Origin: an uncultured Catenibacillus sp.
Lineage (GTDB): Bacteria > Bacillota > Clostridia > Lachnospirales > Lachnospiraceae
Assembly (NCBI GenBank): GCA_934339005.1
Contig: CAKRHR010000055.1
Coordinates: 1-17,094 of the forward strand
Direction of reading: 5' to 3'
DNA: 17,094 nucleotides
Shown: positions 1-7,067 of the stretch, piece by piece
How positions within the stretch are numbered: position 1 is the stretch's first letter
How the letters are laid out: every line of letters begins with the position of its first letter
Program-made: the position numbers and the translations under genes
The notes under the pieces: generated by a model
Database searches by the model: none
Seen by the model: the letters and a program-made list of their open reading frames with translations, nothing else
What the model was told of the DNA's origin: nothing

Positions 1-41
1 GTGTCCGGAAAGTTTACCGGTACATCAGTCCTCTATCATTT

Positions 42-2606
42 TTACATCTTCAATTGTACAATTGCTTCAACCAATTTATCAAAGTCCAATGGTTTTGCCA
101 GATGAGTATTCATACCTGCATCGCGGCTTTTTGCAATATCATCATCAAAAGCGTTCGCAGACATCGCAATAATCGGTACTGTCTTTGCATCTGCACGGTC
201 TAACGCCCGGATACGTCTGGTGGCTTCAAGGCCATCCATCTCAGGCATCATAATATCCATCAAAATGACAGCAAAACTGCCAATTTCAGAATTTGTAAAT
301 ATATTTAATGCCTCTCTGCCATTCCAGGCTTTTGTCACAACGGCACCCTCCTCTGTCAGCAAATATTCTGCAATTTCCATATTCAGCTCATTATCCTCCA
401 CCAAAAGCATATGCAGACCCTGAATTGACTTAGATTCACTGACCGTCATCTGTTTCTGATAATAATTTTCATCAATTTTGATACGCAGTGTCACTTTAAA
501 TTCTGTTCCTACCCCTTGCGTACTTGTGAAAGTAATATCACCATGCATATACTCCACAAGCTTCTTTGCAATTGCAAGACCAAGGCCAGTACCTGTATAT
601 GTTGTTCTGGCACTGGTGTCTGCGTTTTCCTGAGAAAATAATTCAAATACTTTCTTTTGAAAATCCTCACTCATACCTACACCGGTATCTGCGCAAATGA
701 ATTCAAACACAGCAACTTTTGCATCTACATCATAAGATAATTCCCGACAACTTACTGTTACAGAGCCATTCTGACGGTTAAACTTAATTGCATTCGCTGT
801 AATATTTCGAATAACCTGTCGAATATGTAACGGACTGCCAATCAGATGTGTATGTTCAACCTGTACAGGCTTAATATTTAAAACCACATCCTTCTCCTCG
901 GCATGTGCCCGAAGAATCATATCCATATCTTTAAGCAGCTGTTCAATATCAAAAGCCTTCTCATCCAGTACAACATCGCCGCTTTCAAGCTTACTCATAT
1001 CCAGCACATTAGTTACAAAATCCATCAGCAAATCTGAATTACGCTCGATTTTATTCAGACAGTCCTCGACTTTAACTTCATCTCCGATACAGGATTTACC
1101 AACAGTCACCATACCCCTGATACCATTAATTGGTGTGCGTATGTCATGACTCATACGCCTAAGAAAATCCGTCTTTGCATCATTTGCCCGTTTAGCTTCA
1201 AGTGCAGAGATGCGCAGTTTCTCCTGATAATCCATCTCCGCTTTTTTCTGTTCTGTAACATTACGTATGACAAGCATCACTCTGTAATCAACCATCTCAT
1301 ATGTATCATCTCTTTGCTGCGGAATCAGCAAAATCTGATACCACATATGTTCTACATCCTCAAATGTGTAACCAATAAATCTTTTACCATCAAGGCGCTC
1401 CTTTAAATCATTCAGCCGGACAAATACATCAAAAGCTTCTCGACAGCTTTCGGCTACACGTGTAGCATTAAAAGTTGCAAGCATCTTATCTGCCTCAGGA
1501 ATATGTCCAACAACCTTTTCCATACGCTCCGACATCACAATCGGCTTCCATATATTCTTTTCAGGGTATATGGAAAAATTAGCTGTATAAATACTCGCAA
1601 TGACATTAATCAGATGGTATTCTTTTTCTTTGCGCAAAAGCTTACGCTTTTTTAAATACTGTAATATCAATATGCCTAACAAACATGCCAGAACATAGGC
1701 TACTGCCACAATAATCAGAATTAGCGTTCTGCTTGCAAACACATTGTCCGTTGAATAAAATACATACAAATAATATTGTCTGTACAACTCATGTTTTCCA
1801 TACCATATACCGTTCTGACTTTTAAGCTGCACTATATCCAGTGCACCATTACATCTAACGCCATCATGTGTACCTATACTTGTGAACGGACAATCTTTTA
1901 CAGACAGACCATTAACGATATCCGTATTAGAGCAAAGAACATTTTCACCATCTGTAACCACAATAATTGCGTTTTTTCGGAAGGAATCTCCTGACAATAG
2001 TGAATTTAATGAGAACTCATTCTTATCTTCAGCCGATACTGTCACATTATCATAGCAAATAATCACACCGGGTCGGTCGCTCCTCGCTGCAATTACATAA
2101 TCATAAGTCTGACCTTCAATCTTTACCTGCTCTGCAAAAGTCTTTTGAGGGTAGTTCAGTACATTTTGAATATTTGCTTCCGACATGATTTTTCTTAAAA
2201 GTACACTTGCATCAGCATTATTCCTGTCTATACTATAGGATACATTTAATTCATCGTCCAATATAAAAAATCCTGACAAATACTGTTCATTAATAAATTT
2301 TTCAAGCTGACCTGCGTCCTCAAGCTGTGTGTAATCCAGGTATGATTTCAAATTATTAATCTGAAGCATCATCGTCTGCAATTCACTGACCGAAGCGCCT
2401 AACTGAAAGTCATCATATTTCTGGCAACTTGACTGCAAAAATGACATGACTAAATCTGCTTCCTGATTGATACTTTTCAAGGACAATGTCGTCGTAACCT
2501 GATACACTGCATATATCAAAATACTGCCAAATATCAGCATCGCACAAAGCACACTATATATTATCCTTCGAATATTTTTCCAATGTTTTGTCCGATATTT
2601 TTGCAC
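42..2606 (-). CDS. Hybrid sensor histidine kinase with C-terminal receiver domain
   Basis: A membrane sensor kinase of 854 residues. The order of parts is TM1 (about 13-37), an extracytoplasmic sensing region (about 38-290), TM2 (about 293-317), a PAS-like region (about 330-455, ending in a RNVTEQKKAE linker), HisKA with phosphoacceptor His487 in SHDIRTP, and HATPase_c with N605 (NITANAIKFN), DTGVGM (640-645) and GTGLGLAI (672-679). A receiver domain follows from about 730, with the acidic pair E737/D738, phosphoacceptor Asp784 (ILMDIMMP) and Lys838. All catalytic motifs look intact. The start is GTG at 2606-2604, overlapping the TAG stop of the binding-protein gene by one base (TAGTG), with GGAGGG about 9 nt upstream inside that gene, so the two are translationally coupled. 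No HTH output domain is present, so phosphotransfer to another protein, or signalling through the receiver itself, is expected. The ligand is unknown. Confidence 0.93.
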   Translation of the reverse strand: MQKYRTKHWKNIRRIIYSVLCAMLIFGSILIYAVYQVTTTLSLKSINQEADLVMSFLQSSCQKYDDFQLGASVSELQTMMLQINNLKSYLDYTQLEDAGQLEKFINEQYLSGFFILDDELNVSYSIDRNNADASVLLRKIMSEANIQNVLNYPQKTFAEQVKIEGQTYDYVIAARSDRPGVIICYDNVTVSAEDKNEFSLNSLLSGDSFRKNAIIVVTDGENVLCSNTDIVNGLSVKDCPFTSIGTHDGVRCNGALDIVQLKSQNGIWYGKHELYRQYYLYVFYSTDNVFASRTLILIIVAVAYVLACLLGILILQYLKKRKLLRKEKEYHLINVIASIYTANFSIYPEKNIWKPIVMSERMEKVVGHIPEADKMLATFNATRVAESCREAFDVFVRLNDLKERLDGKRFIGYTFEDVEHMWYQILLIPQQRDDTYEMVDYRVMLVIRNVTEQKKAEMDYQEKLRISALEAKRANDAKTDFLRRMSHDIRTPINGIRGMVTVGKSCIGDEVKVEDCLNKIERNSDLLMDFVTNVLDMSKLESGDVVLDEKAFDIEQLLKDMDMILRAHAEEKDVVLNIKPVQVEHTHLIGSPLHIRQVIRNITANAIKFNRQNGSVTVSCRELSYDVDAKVAVFEFICADTGVGMSEDFQKKVFELFSQENADTSARTTYTGTGLGLAIAKKLVEYMHGDITFTSTQGVGTEFKVTLRIKIDENYYQKQMTVSESKSIQGLHMLLVEDNELNMEIAEYLLTEEGAVVTKAWNGREALNIFTNSEIGSFAVILMDIMMPEMDGLEATRRIRALDRADAKTVPIIAMSANAFDDDIAKSRDAGMNTHLAKPLDFDKLVEAIVQLKM

Positions 2607-3421
2607 TACTCAGTCCCTCCGTATAAATTCGTTGACACATCAAGATGATAATCTTCCAACACCTGTTGAATCGTCCCATCTTCAGACATTTCCTGCAGCG
2701 TTTGTGTCAGTGTGTCTGCAACAGCTTGATCCGCATCTTTTCTGAAAGCAACACCAAGTTTTGACCTGTAAATACTTAAATTCAAATACCGATATTCTCC
2801 GGGATACTCTGATGTATACTTCAATAAGGTTGCCTCATGACCGCCTACAGCATCCACATAATTCTTTCTTAGTGCTGTAAAAGCCTCCGCAATAGTCCGA
2901 TAAGTCTGCAATTCATAATTTTTTGGAATATCCGGACTCATATTATGTAAAAATATCTTTTCCACCGTTGAGTTTGCCTGGACAGCAATCGTCTTACCTT
3001 CCAGTTCTTCCAATGACTGAATCTCACTGTCTGATTTAACCGCAACAACTCTTCTCGTATATAAATATGGTCCTGCCCAAAGATAATCATCCTCTCTCGT
3101 TTCCATCGTATAGCAGCTCCATATACAGTCTATCGTACCATCCTCAAGTGCTTTGCCAAGATCACTGATATCAACCGCGACAAACTCCGGCTGATATCCC
3201 ATACGCAAAAATGCCTCTCTGGCAAGTTCAACGTCAATACCATCATAATTACCATCAATATCTCTATAAAAATATGGTTCATAAATTGTACCACCAACTC
3301 TGATGACCGGTAAATCTTCATTGTCTGTATATCTGTTATCTTTTGTATTCAAATACTGACATCCACTTAATCCAAAGATCAGAGCAAAACTGATCACAAT
3401 CCAAAGACAATATTTTCTCAT
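2606..3421 (-). CDS. Lipoprotein solute-binding protein (SBP_bac_3, amino-acid type)
   Basis: An extracytoplasmic family-3 solute-binding lipoprotein of 271 residues. The N-terminus is a lipoprotein signal peptide with lipobox LSGC (Cys21). Family features follow: an early VIRVGGTIYEPYFY strand, GNYDGIDVELAREA (family 3 signature region), DCIWSCYTMETRE and the GKTIAVQANST lobe-2 entry. I chose ATG 3421 because GGAG lies 6 nt before it. The in-frame ATG at 3427 directly abuts the GGAG and is unlikely to be used. The stop overlaps the GTG of the hybrid kinase gene. No ABC permease or ATPase gene lies nearby, so this protein may present a ligand to the kinase rather than feed a transporter; that is inference from context. 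The ligand is not predictable from what I can see, although the family mostly binds polar amino acids. Confidence 0.9.
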   Translation of the reverse strand: MRKYCLWIVISFALIFGLSGCQYLNTKDNRYTDNEDLPVIRVGGTIYEPYFYRDIDGNYDGIDVELAREAFLRMGYQPEFVAVDISDLGKALEDGTIDCIWSCYTMETREDDYLWAGPYLYTRRVVAVKSDSEIQSLEELEGKTIAVQANSTVEKIFLHNMSPDIPKNYELQTYRTIAEAFTALRKNYVDAVGGHEATLLKYTSEYPGEYRYLNLSIYRSKLGVAFRKDADQAVADTLTQTLQEMSEDGTIQQVLEDYHLDVSTNLYGGTE

Positions 3422-3490
3422 ACGCATCTCCTTTTTGATGTTATCATTTAGAATCCGCCTGGTTTACTGCATTGCAAACTGCTTTTTTAT

Positions 3491-3519
3491 ATTATAACAT
3501 TTTTCTGTACGCATATAAA
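3491..3519 (-). promoter_or_regulatory. Putative sigma-A promoter of the binding-protein/kinase operon
   Basis: On the minus strand a perfect TATAAT (-10, 3496-3491) is preceded at 17 nt by a weak -35, TTTATA (3519-3514). It sits about 70 nt upstream of the binding-protein start. The -10 is strong; the -35 is poor, which would suit an activated promoter. Confidence 0.5.
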
Positions 3520-3530
3520 GTTAAATGTAT

Positions 3531-3543
3531 GAGAATCATTCTC
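3531..3543. promoter_or_regulatory. Fur-like palindrome GAGAAT-C-ATTCTC
   Basis: A perfect 6-1-6 inverted repeat lies 11 nt upstream of the putative -35 of the binding-protein operon and 38 nt past the stop of the MATE pseudogene. With flanking bases (TGAGAATCATTCTCC) it resembles a 7-1-7 Fur-type box. A palindrome of this arm length is expected a few times by chance in a window of this size, so the assignment rests on its position and resemblance only. Confidence 0.3.
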
Positions 3544-3581
3544 CTGAATTCGATAGATTTTTTATGTTATTTCCAATAAAG

Positions 3582-4587
3582 TCAGCTGCACATATAAGTT
3601 GCCAAAACATTGACCACATTTTTTCTGATTTTCTTTAAAAATATAAATCCCACCAGACACGCAATGACTTCTGTCACCGGAAATGCCAACCAGATTAATG
3701 AAACCCCTGCCTGTCCATTTCTGACAAATATCGAAAATATTCCCGCTAAAGGCAAAATGATTACAAGCTGTCTTAAAAGAGAAATAATCAATGATGCCAC
3801 ACCACCATCCAGTGCCTGATAAATGCCCTGATAAGCAATATTTATTCCGGCAAACAAAAAGCTGATAGAAATCACTCTCATTGCACTGATAAAATATACT
3901 CTTGACCCTCCGGCGTTAAACAGGGTTGCAAAAGTTTCCGGAAAAATTTCTGTGATTAACATTCCAAGAATCATTAAAACAATCGTATAAAGCAGCCCAT
4001 ACTTGATTCCATCCTGTATTCTCTTTTTGCTTCCCATACCATAGGCAAATGCTATAATCGGCGTAATGGCATCTCGCAGACCAAAGGCAAGAAACAGAAC
4101 AAACTGCTGCACCTTGTAGAACAAGCCATACGCAGTCTGTGCTGACGGATTGAATTTCAAAATCAGATTCATTACATATACCATAATGGACATCAAAGCC
4201 TGTGCAATGATTGCCGGAAGTCCGATAGCATAAATTTCTTTGATAATGCCCGCATCCGGCTTCATATATTTCAGCCCATGTTCAAATTCTTTATTCAGCT
4301 TTAAATGAAAAATAAACAATAGCACCGCGGATACCACCTGTCCGATGGTAGAATAAAGTGATCGACCTGTCGCCTGTAATAATTTTTCAAACAAAGAAAA
4401 GAAAATAATACCAAAAGAAATCACACAACATATCCTCAGATAGCTTGTTCCCATCTCAAGCACTTCGATATCCACTGTCTACGATATTGTAGACCGCCTG
4501 CAATGCCATAGATAAAATCATTGGAATCCCCATCTGGATCATCAGCTTTTTCACCGGCATATCCTTCATCTTGTTACGCTCTGCCAT
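3582..4587 (-). pseudogene. MATE-family efflux transporter, broken by two deletions
   Basis: Remains of a multidrug/Na+ antiporter of the MATE family. The original start is visible at ATG 4587, with GGGAGG about 12 nt upstream. The first 38 residues are a normal MATE N-terminus (KKLMIQMGIPMILSMALQAV, then YNIVDS). After VDS the reading runs GYRSA and stops. The rest continues in another frame from about 4475 (DIEVLEMGTSYLRICC) to the stop at 3582. The family normally has roughly 75 residues between these points, so an out-of-frame deletion is inferred near 4473-4482. A second, in-frame loss is inferred near 4330-4345: STIGQVVSAVLL joins two places where related proteins have IGQ-type motifs about 45 residues apart. 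Together 38 + 297 codons remain, against a usual length near 450. The frames differ (4587 and 4475 are not in phase). A shorter protein started at GTG 4475 is possible but would lack several membrane helices. Confidence 0.85.
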
Positions 4588-4615
4588 TTTACTCTAATTC
4601 CTCCCTTTTCTGCGC

Positions 4616-4664
4616 AAAAAAATGCAGTCTGTCATATAAGTTGGATTTACGCTGACAGGCTACA
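4616..4664 (-). terminator. Terminator-like hairpin 1 in the MATE leader (attenuator candidate)
   Basis: Read on the minus strand, TGTAGCCTGTCA (4664-4653) pairs with TGACAGACTGCA (4634-4623): ten Watson-Crick pairs, one G-U and one mismatch. The 18-nt loop (4652-4635) carries the conserved sequence GCGTAAATCCAACTT. A run of seven T follows (4622-4616). It ends about 28 nt before the MATE start codon, which is the classic position of a transcription attenuator. Confidence 0.7.
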
Positions 4665-4717
4665 CACTTTTTTGCACTATAAAATAAAAACGAGTAGCAA
4701 GAAACTGGATTTACGCT
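4642..4717 (-). repeat. Duplicated 22-nt element GTAGC-N5-AGCGTAAATCCA in the two leader hairpins
   Basis: On the minus strand GTAGC, 5 nt, AGCGTAAATCCA occurs twice with identical spacing. The shared 12-mer is at 4717-4706 and again at 4653-4642; GTAGC lies 5 nt upstream of each. The 22-mers agree at 19 of 22 positions. The differences fall in the stem and are matched by changes in the opposite arm (AAG with CTT in one, CTGTCA with TGACAG in the other). The loop is therefore conserved while the stem covaries. Confidence 0.8.
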
Positions 4718-4732
4718 CACTTGCTACTCGTT
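4679..4732 (-). terminator. Terminator-like hairpin 2 in the MATE leader; also the likely trxB terminator
   Basis: A 13-bp perfect stem (4732-4720 with 4701-4689, arms AACGAGTAGCAAG and CTTGCTACTCGTT) has an 18-nt loop (4719-4702) containing AGCGTAAATCCAGTTT. It is followed by TTTATTTTATAG, the last two T of the arm extending the U-run. It starts 50 nt past the trxB stop and so can end trxB transcripts. It also begins at the expected +1 of the promoter at 4740-4768, so it would be the very first element of a MATE leader RNA. Confidence 0.8.
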
Positions 4733-4739
4733 CGTAATT

Positions 4740-4768
4740 ATTATATTTCCTGTTTTTTAAAATGTCAA
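4740..4768 (-). promoter_or_regulatory. Consensus sigma-A promoter for the MATE leader
   Basis: On the minus strand TTGACA (4768-4763), exactly 17 nt, then TATAAT (4745-4740): a perfect match to the housekeeping promoter consensus. It lies just past the trxB stop codon (4783-4785). The expected start, about 7 nt downstream of the -10, falls at about 4731-4733, the first base of hairpin 2. Confidence 0.85.
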
Positions 4769-4782
4769 ACAGATTTTTATAT

Positions 4783-5712
4783 CTAAGTATTTAAATATTT
4801 TTCTGCCATGCAAATAGCCATGGCGCCGTCTGCAACTGCGGTTACAATCTGACGCAGGGGTTTTGTCCGGACATCTCCGGCTGCATAAATACCCGGAATA
4901 TTGGTTTTCGTTGTTTCATCCGCCACAATAAATCCGTTTTCATCAAGTGTAATCCGATTGTCCAGAAATTCTGTATCCGGTTTTCGTCCAATACTGATAA
5001 ATACGCCCTCACAGGCAATTTCTGATATTTTTCCTTCATAGAGTTCTTTTACCCGGACACCAGTAATGGTATCTTCATCATACAAAAACACCTCCACAAC
5101 ACTGTGCCTTAAAATTTCAATATTCTCTGTGTGCGTCAGAGCTTCGTAGTTTACTTTTTCAGCCCGAAAGGTATCTCTGCGATGGATGATCGTCACCTTT
5201 TTTGCAATATGACTTAACAGAAGTGCATCTGCCACCGCAGCATTACCGCCGCCGACAACCACAACATTTTTATCTTTATAAAACATACCGTCACAGGCAG
5301 CACAATACGAAACGCCCCGGCCTGTAAGTGCTGCTTCATGCGCGAGTCCCATTTTTTTCGGACTGGCACCTGTGGCAATTACAATTACCCTGCATGAAAT
5401 ATCCTGATGCCTTGTCTTAATCAGTTTACATCGTCCATCAGTTTCTATTGCCACAACTGCTTCATATGCCGTTTTGACATTAAATTTTTCTGCCTGTTTT
5501 TTCATATTCTGCGCCAGTGTAAATCCATCAATACCATTTTCAAATCCCGGATAATTATCAATCTGGTGAGACAATACCATCTGTCCGCCAGCAGATATTT
5601 TTTCAAATAATATTGTCCTAAACCCGGCTCTGGCTGCGTACAGTGCTGCTGTATATCCCGCCGGCCCACCGCCAATAATTGCCACATCATATAATACATC
5701 TATCTGATTCAT
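4783..5712 (-). CDS. trxB: Thioredoxin reductase (NADPH)
   Basis: A cytoplasmic FAD enzyme of 309 residues that reduces thioredoxin with NADPH. FAD-binding GGGPAG is at 14-19, followed by ISAGGQMVLSHQIDNYPGFE, typical of TrxB. The redox-active pair is C137-A-A-C140 (SYCAACDG). A second nucleotide-binding motif, VVGGGNAAVADAL, starts near 152, and HRRDTFRA (177-184) carries the arginines that select NADPH. GIYAAGDVRTKPLRQIV is the C-terminal FAD signature. Length is normal for the low-molecular-weight bacterial enzyme, so the gene looks functional. The start is ATG 5712 with AAAGG 8 nt upstream. No thioredoxin gene is in the window. A consensus promoter for the downstream MATE leader begins right after the stop. 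Confidence 0.95.
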   Translation of the reverse strand: MNQIDVLYDVAIIGGGPAGYTAALYAARAGFRTILFEKISAGGQMVLSHQIDNYPGFENGIDGFTLAQNMKKQAEKFNVKTAYEAVVAIETDGRCKLIKTRHQDISCRVIVIATGASPKKMGLAHEAALTGRGVSYCAACDGMFYKDKNVVVVGGGNAAVADALLLSHIAKKVTIIHRRDTFRAEKVNYEALTHTENIEILRHSVVEVFLYDEDTITGVRVKELYEGKISEIACEGVFISIGRKPDTEFLDNRITLDENGFIVADETTKTNIPGIYAAGDVRTKPLRQIVTAVADGAMAICMAEKYLNT

Positions 5713-5745
5713 ACACTTTGCCTTTCCCCATTTTAAAAATTTTTG

Positions 5746-5774
5746 TTGTCAGTATGTACAAATTTCTTTAAAAT
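5746..5774 (+). promoter_or_regulatory. Putative forward sigma-A promoter upstream of the flavodoxin remnant
   Basis: TTGTCA (5746-5751), 17 nt, TAAAAT (5769-5774). It points right, towards the flavodoxin-like remnant and then the YitT gene, whose start is about 260 nt away. It may be the old promoter of the degraded reductase gene, and it could still supply YitT transcripts. Confidence 0.45.
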
Positions 5775-5824
5775 ATGTGCATTTCAGTTTTTTCTTTCAT
5801 GGTTTTACTGTAAAATACTATTAA

Positions 5825-5950
5825 AATAATGATGTAATAAAATATTGTGTAGATGGCACAACGATGGCTGCACTTGAAGAAATGACTAAAATATTTCAGG
5901 ATGAAGATGTAGATACAGAAATTATTTTATGTTATGATTATATCAGATGA
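5825..5950 (+). pseudogene. Remnant of a flavodoxin-like / NADPH-dependent FMN reductase gene
   Basis: The 323-nt gap between trxB and the YitT gene holds an open stretch with no start codon of its own. It reads CVDGTTMAALEEMTKIF, then QDEDVDTEII, and then loses resemblance (LCYDYIR) before the stop at 5950. It resembles the first part of flavodoxin-like NADPH-dependent FMN reductases, where an NGS(P) FMN loop is followed by a TAAL/TMAALEEM helix and a DEDVDTEII strand. The start, the NGS motif and everything beyond about residue 40 of the family are missing. The remainder of the gap (5951-6020) shows nothing further that I can assign. Confidence 0.6.
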
Positions 5951-6035
5951 TAGTAGAGTGATCAGAAATTTTTTATGGGAACAGAATGTTTGCTTATGTA
6001 TTACATGAAAAAACTATATTAAGGAGGCATTTATT

Positions 6036-6896
6036 TTGAAATTTGAAATGAAAAAAGATTTGAAACGATTACTTGTCATATGCTTCTCCTCTGTGTTGAT
6101 GGCATTAAATATCAAGTCCTTTGTCCGAGCCGGCGGTCTTTATCCAGGCGGTGCTACCGGACTCTCCCTGCTCATTCAACGCGGAGCACAGATGTATCTT
6201 GGATTGACTCTTCCTTATACTGTGATCAACATCATTCTGAATGCGATTCCAATTTACATTGGTTTTCGTTTTATCGGAAAAAAATTCACACTATATTCCT
6301 GCCTGAGTATTGTGTTGACCAGTGTGCTTACCGATATCATCCCAGGTATTTCCATTACTTCCGATGTATTGTTGATCAGTATTTTTGGCGGCATCATCAA
6401 CGGTTTTGCCATTAGTCTGTGTCTGGTCATGGATTCTACCACAGGTGGCACCGATTTTATTTCTATCTATCTTTCAGAGAAAAAAGGAATGGATGCCTTT
6501 AATATTATTCTTGGTCTGAATGCAATCATTCTGGTTGCAGCTGGATTTATGTTCGGATGGGATAAAGCACTTTATTCTATTATTTTCCAGTTTGCATCGA
6601 CACAGGTGCTTCATGCGCTGTATAAAAAATATCAGCAGGAAACATTTTTTATCGTCACTAATCATGGGGAACTTGTCTATCAGACTATTTCCAAGGCAAC
6701 CCATCATGGTGCTACCATTCTGGACGGAGAGGGTCCTTATGAACATACTGTACGCCAGGTTGTTTACTCTGTTGTTTCCAGTGCAGAAGGCAAAAAGGTT
6801 CGAAAAGCAGTTAAAGAGGCAGATCCTGATGCATTTATTAATGTATTGAAAACTCAGCGTCTGTTTGGGCATTTTTATTATAAACCCAACGATTGA
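6036..6896 (+). CDS. YitT family membrane protein (DUF161 + DUF2179)
   Basis: A polytopic membrane protein of 286 residues with the YitT architecture: about five or six N-terminal membrane helices (about 10-190), containing the family's glycine-rich segment AGGLYPGGATGLSLLIQ, and a soluble C-terminal domain (about 195-286) of DUF2179 type (FFIVTNHGELVYQTI; HGATILDGEGPYEH; VYSVVSSAEG). The biochemical role of the family is not established. The start is TTG at 6036 with AAGGAGG (6021-6027) 8 nt upstream. The ATG at 6048 would be 20 nt from that site and is less likely. This is the only gene on the plus strand in the window. It has no co-directional neighbours and is closed by a bidirectional terminator shared with the MFS operon. 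Confidence 0.9.
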   Translation: MKFEMKKDLKRLLVICFSSVLMALNIKSFVRAGGLYPGGATGLSLLIQRGAQMYLGLTLPYTVINIILNAIPIYIGFRFIGKKFTLYSCLSIVLTSVLTDIIPGISITSDVLLISIFGGIINGFAISLCLVMDSTTGGTDFISIYLSEKKGMDAFNIILGLNAIILVAAGFMFGWDKALYSIIFQFASTQVLHALYKKYQQETFFIVTNHGELVYQTISKATHHGATILDGEGPYEHTVRQVVYSVVSSAEGKKVRKAVKEADPDAFINVLKTQRLFGHFYYKPND

Positions 6897-6999
6897 TTGG
6901 ATGTGTGCCAAAATACATTTTTGTCCTCACTTTTATTTTCACATTACATCATTTTTCTGCATGTATATAAACTTAAAAGCAAAATCTTTTATATTATTA

Positions 7000-7032
7000 A
7001 AAAGAACAGCACCTCACGGTGCTGCCCTTTTT
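7000..7032. terminator. Bidirectional intrinsic terminator
   Basis: CAGCACC (7007-7013) and GGTGCTG (7018-7024) form a 7-bp GC-rich stem with loop TCAC. It is flanked by AAAAG (7000-7004) on the left and CTTTT plus T (7027-7032) on the right, so a T-run follows the stem on either strand. It lies between the convergent YitT gene (+) and MFS gene (-) and would end both transcripts. Confidence 0.85.
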
Positions 7033-7067
7033 AATAATGCTCTAAAATTTTTTACTGAATGTCTTTG

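Noticed and set aside
5..20. CCGG-N8-CCGG dyad just left of the kinase stop, considered as a terminator
   Set aside because: The arms are only 4 bp, there is no T-run after them, and the window ends too soon to judge.
3422..3427. ATG 3427 as start of the binding-protein gene
   Set aside because: It directly abuts the GGAG motif, leaving no spacer, while ATG 3421 has a normal 6-nt spacing.
5934..6005. Short ATG frame of 23 codons (MIISDDSRVIRNFLWEQ...) before the YitT gene
   Set aside because: No clear ribosome binding site and no recognisable features; it is within expectation for AT-rich intergenic DNA.
6474..6911. 145-codon open frame on the minus strand across the YitT gene
   Set aside because: It is a shadow of the well-supported plus-strand gene, and its translation resembles no protein family.
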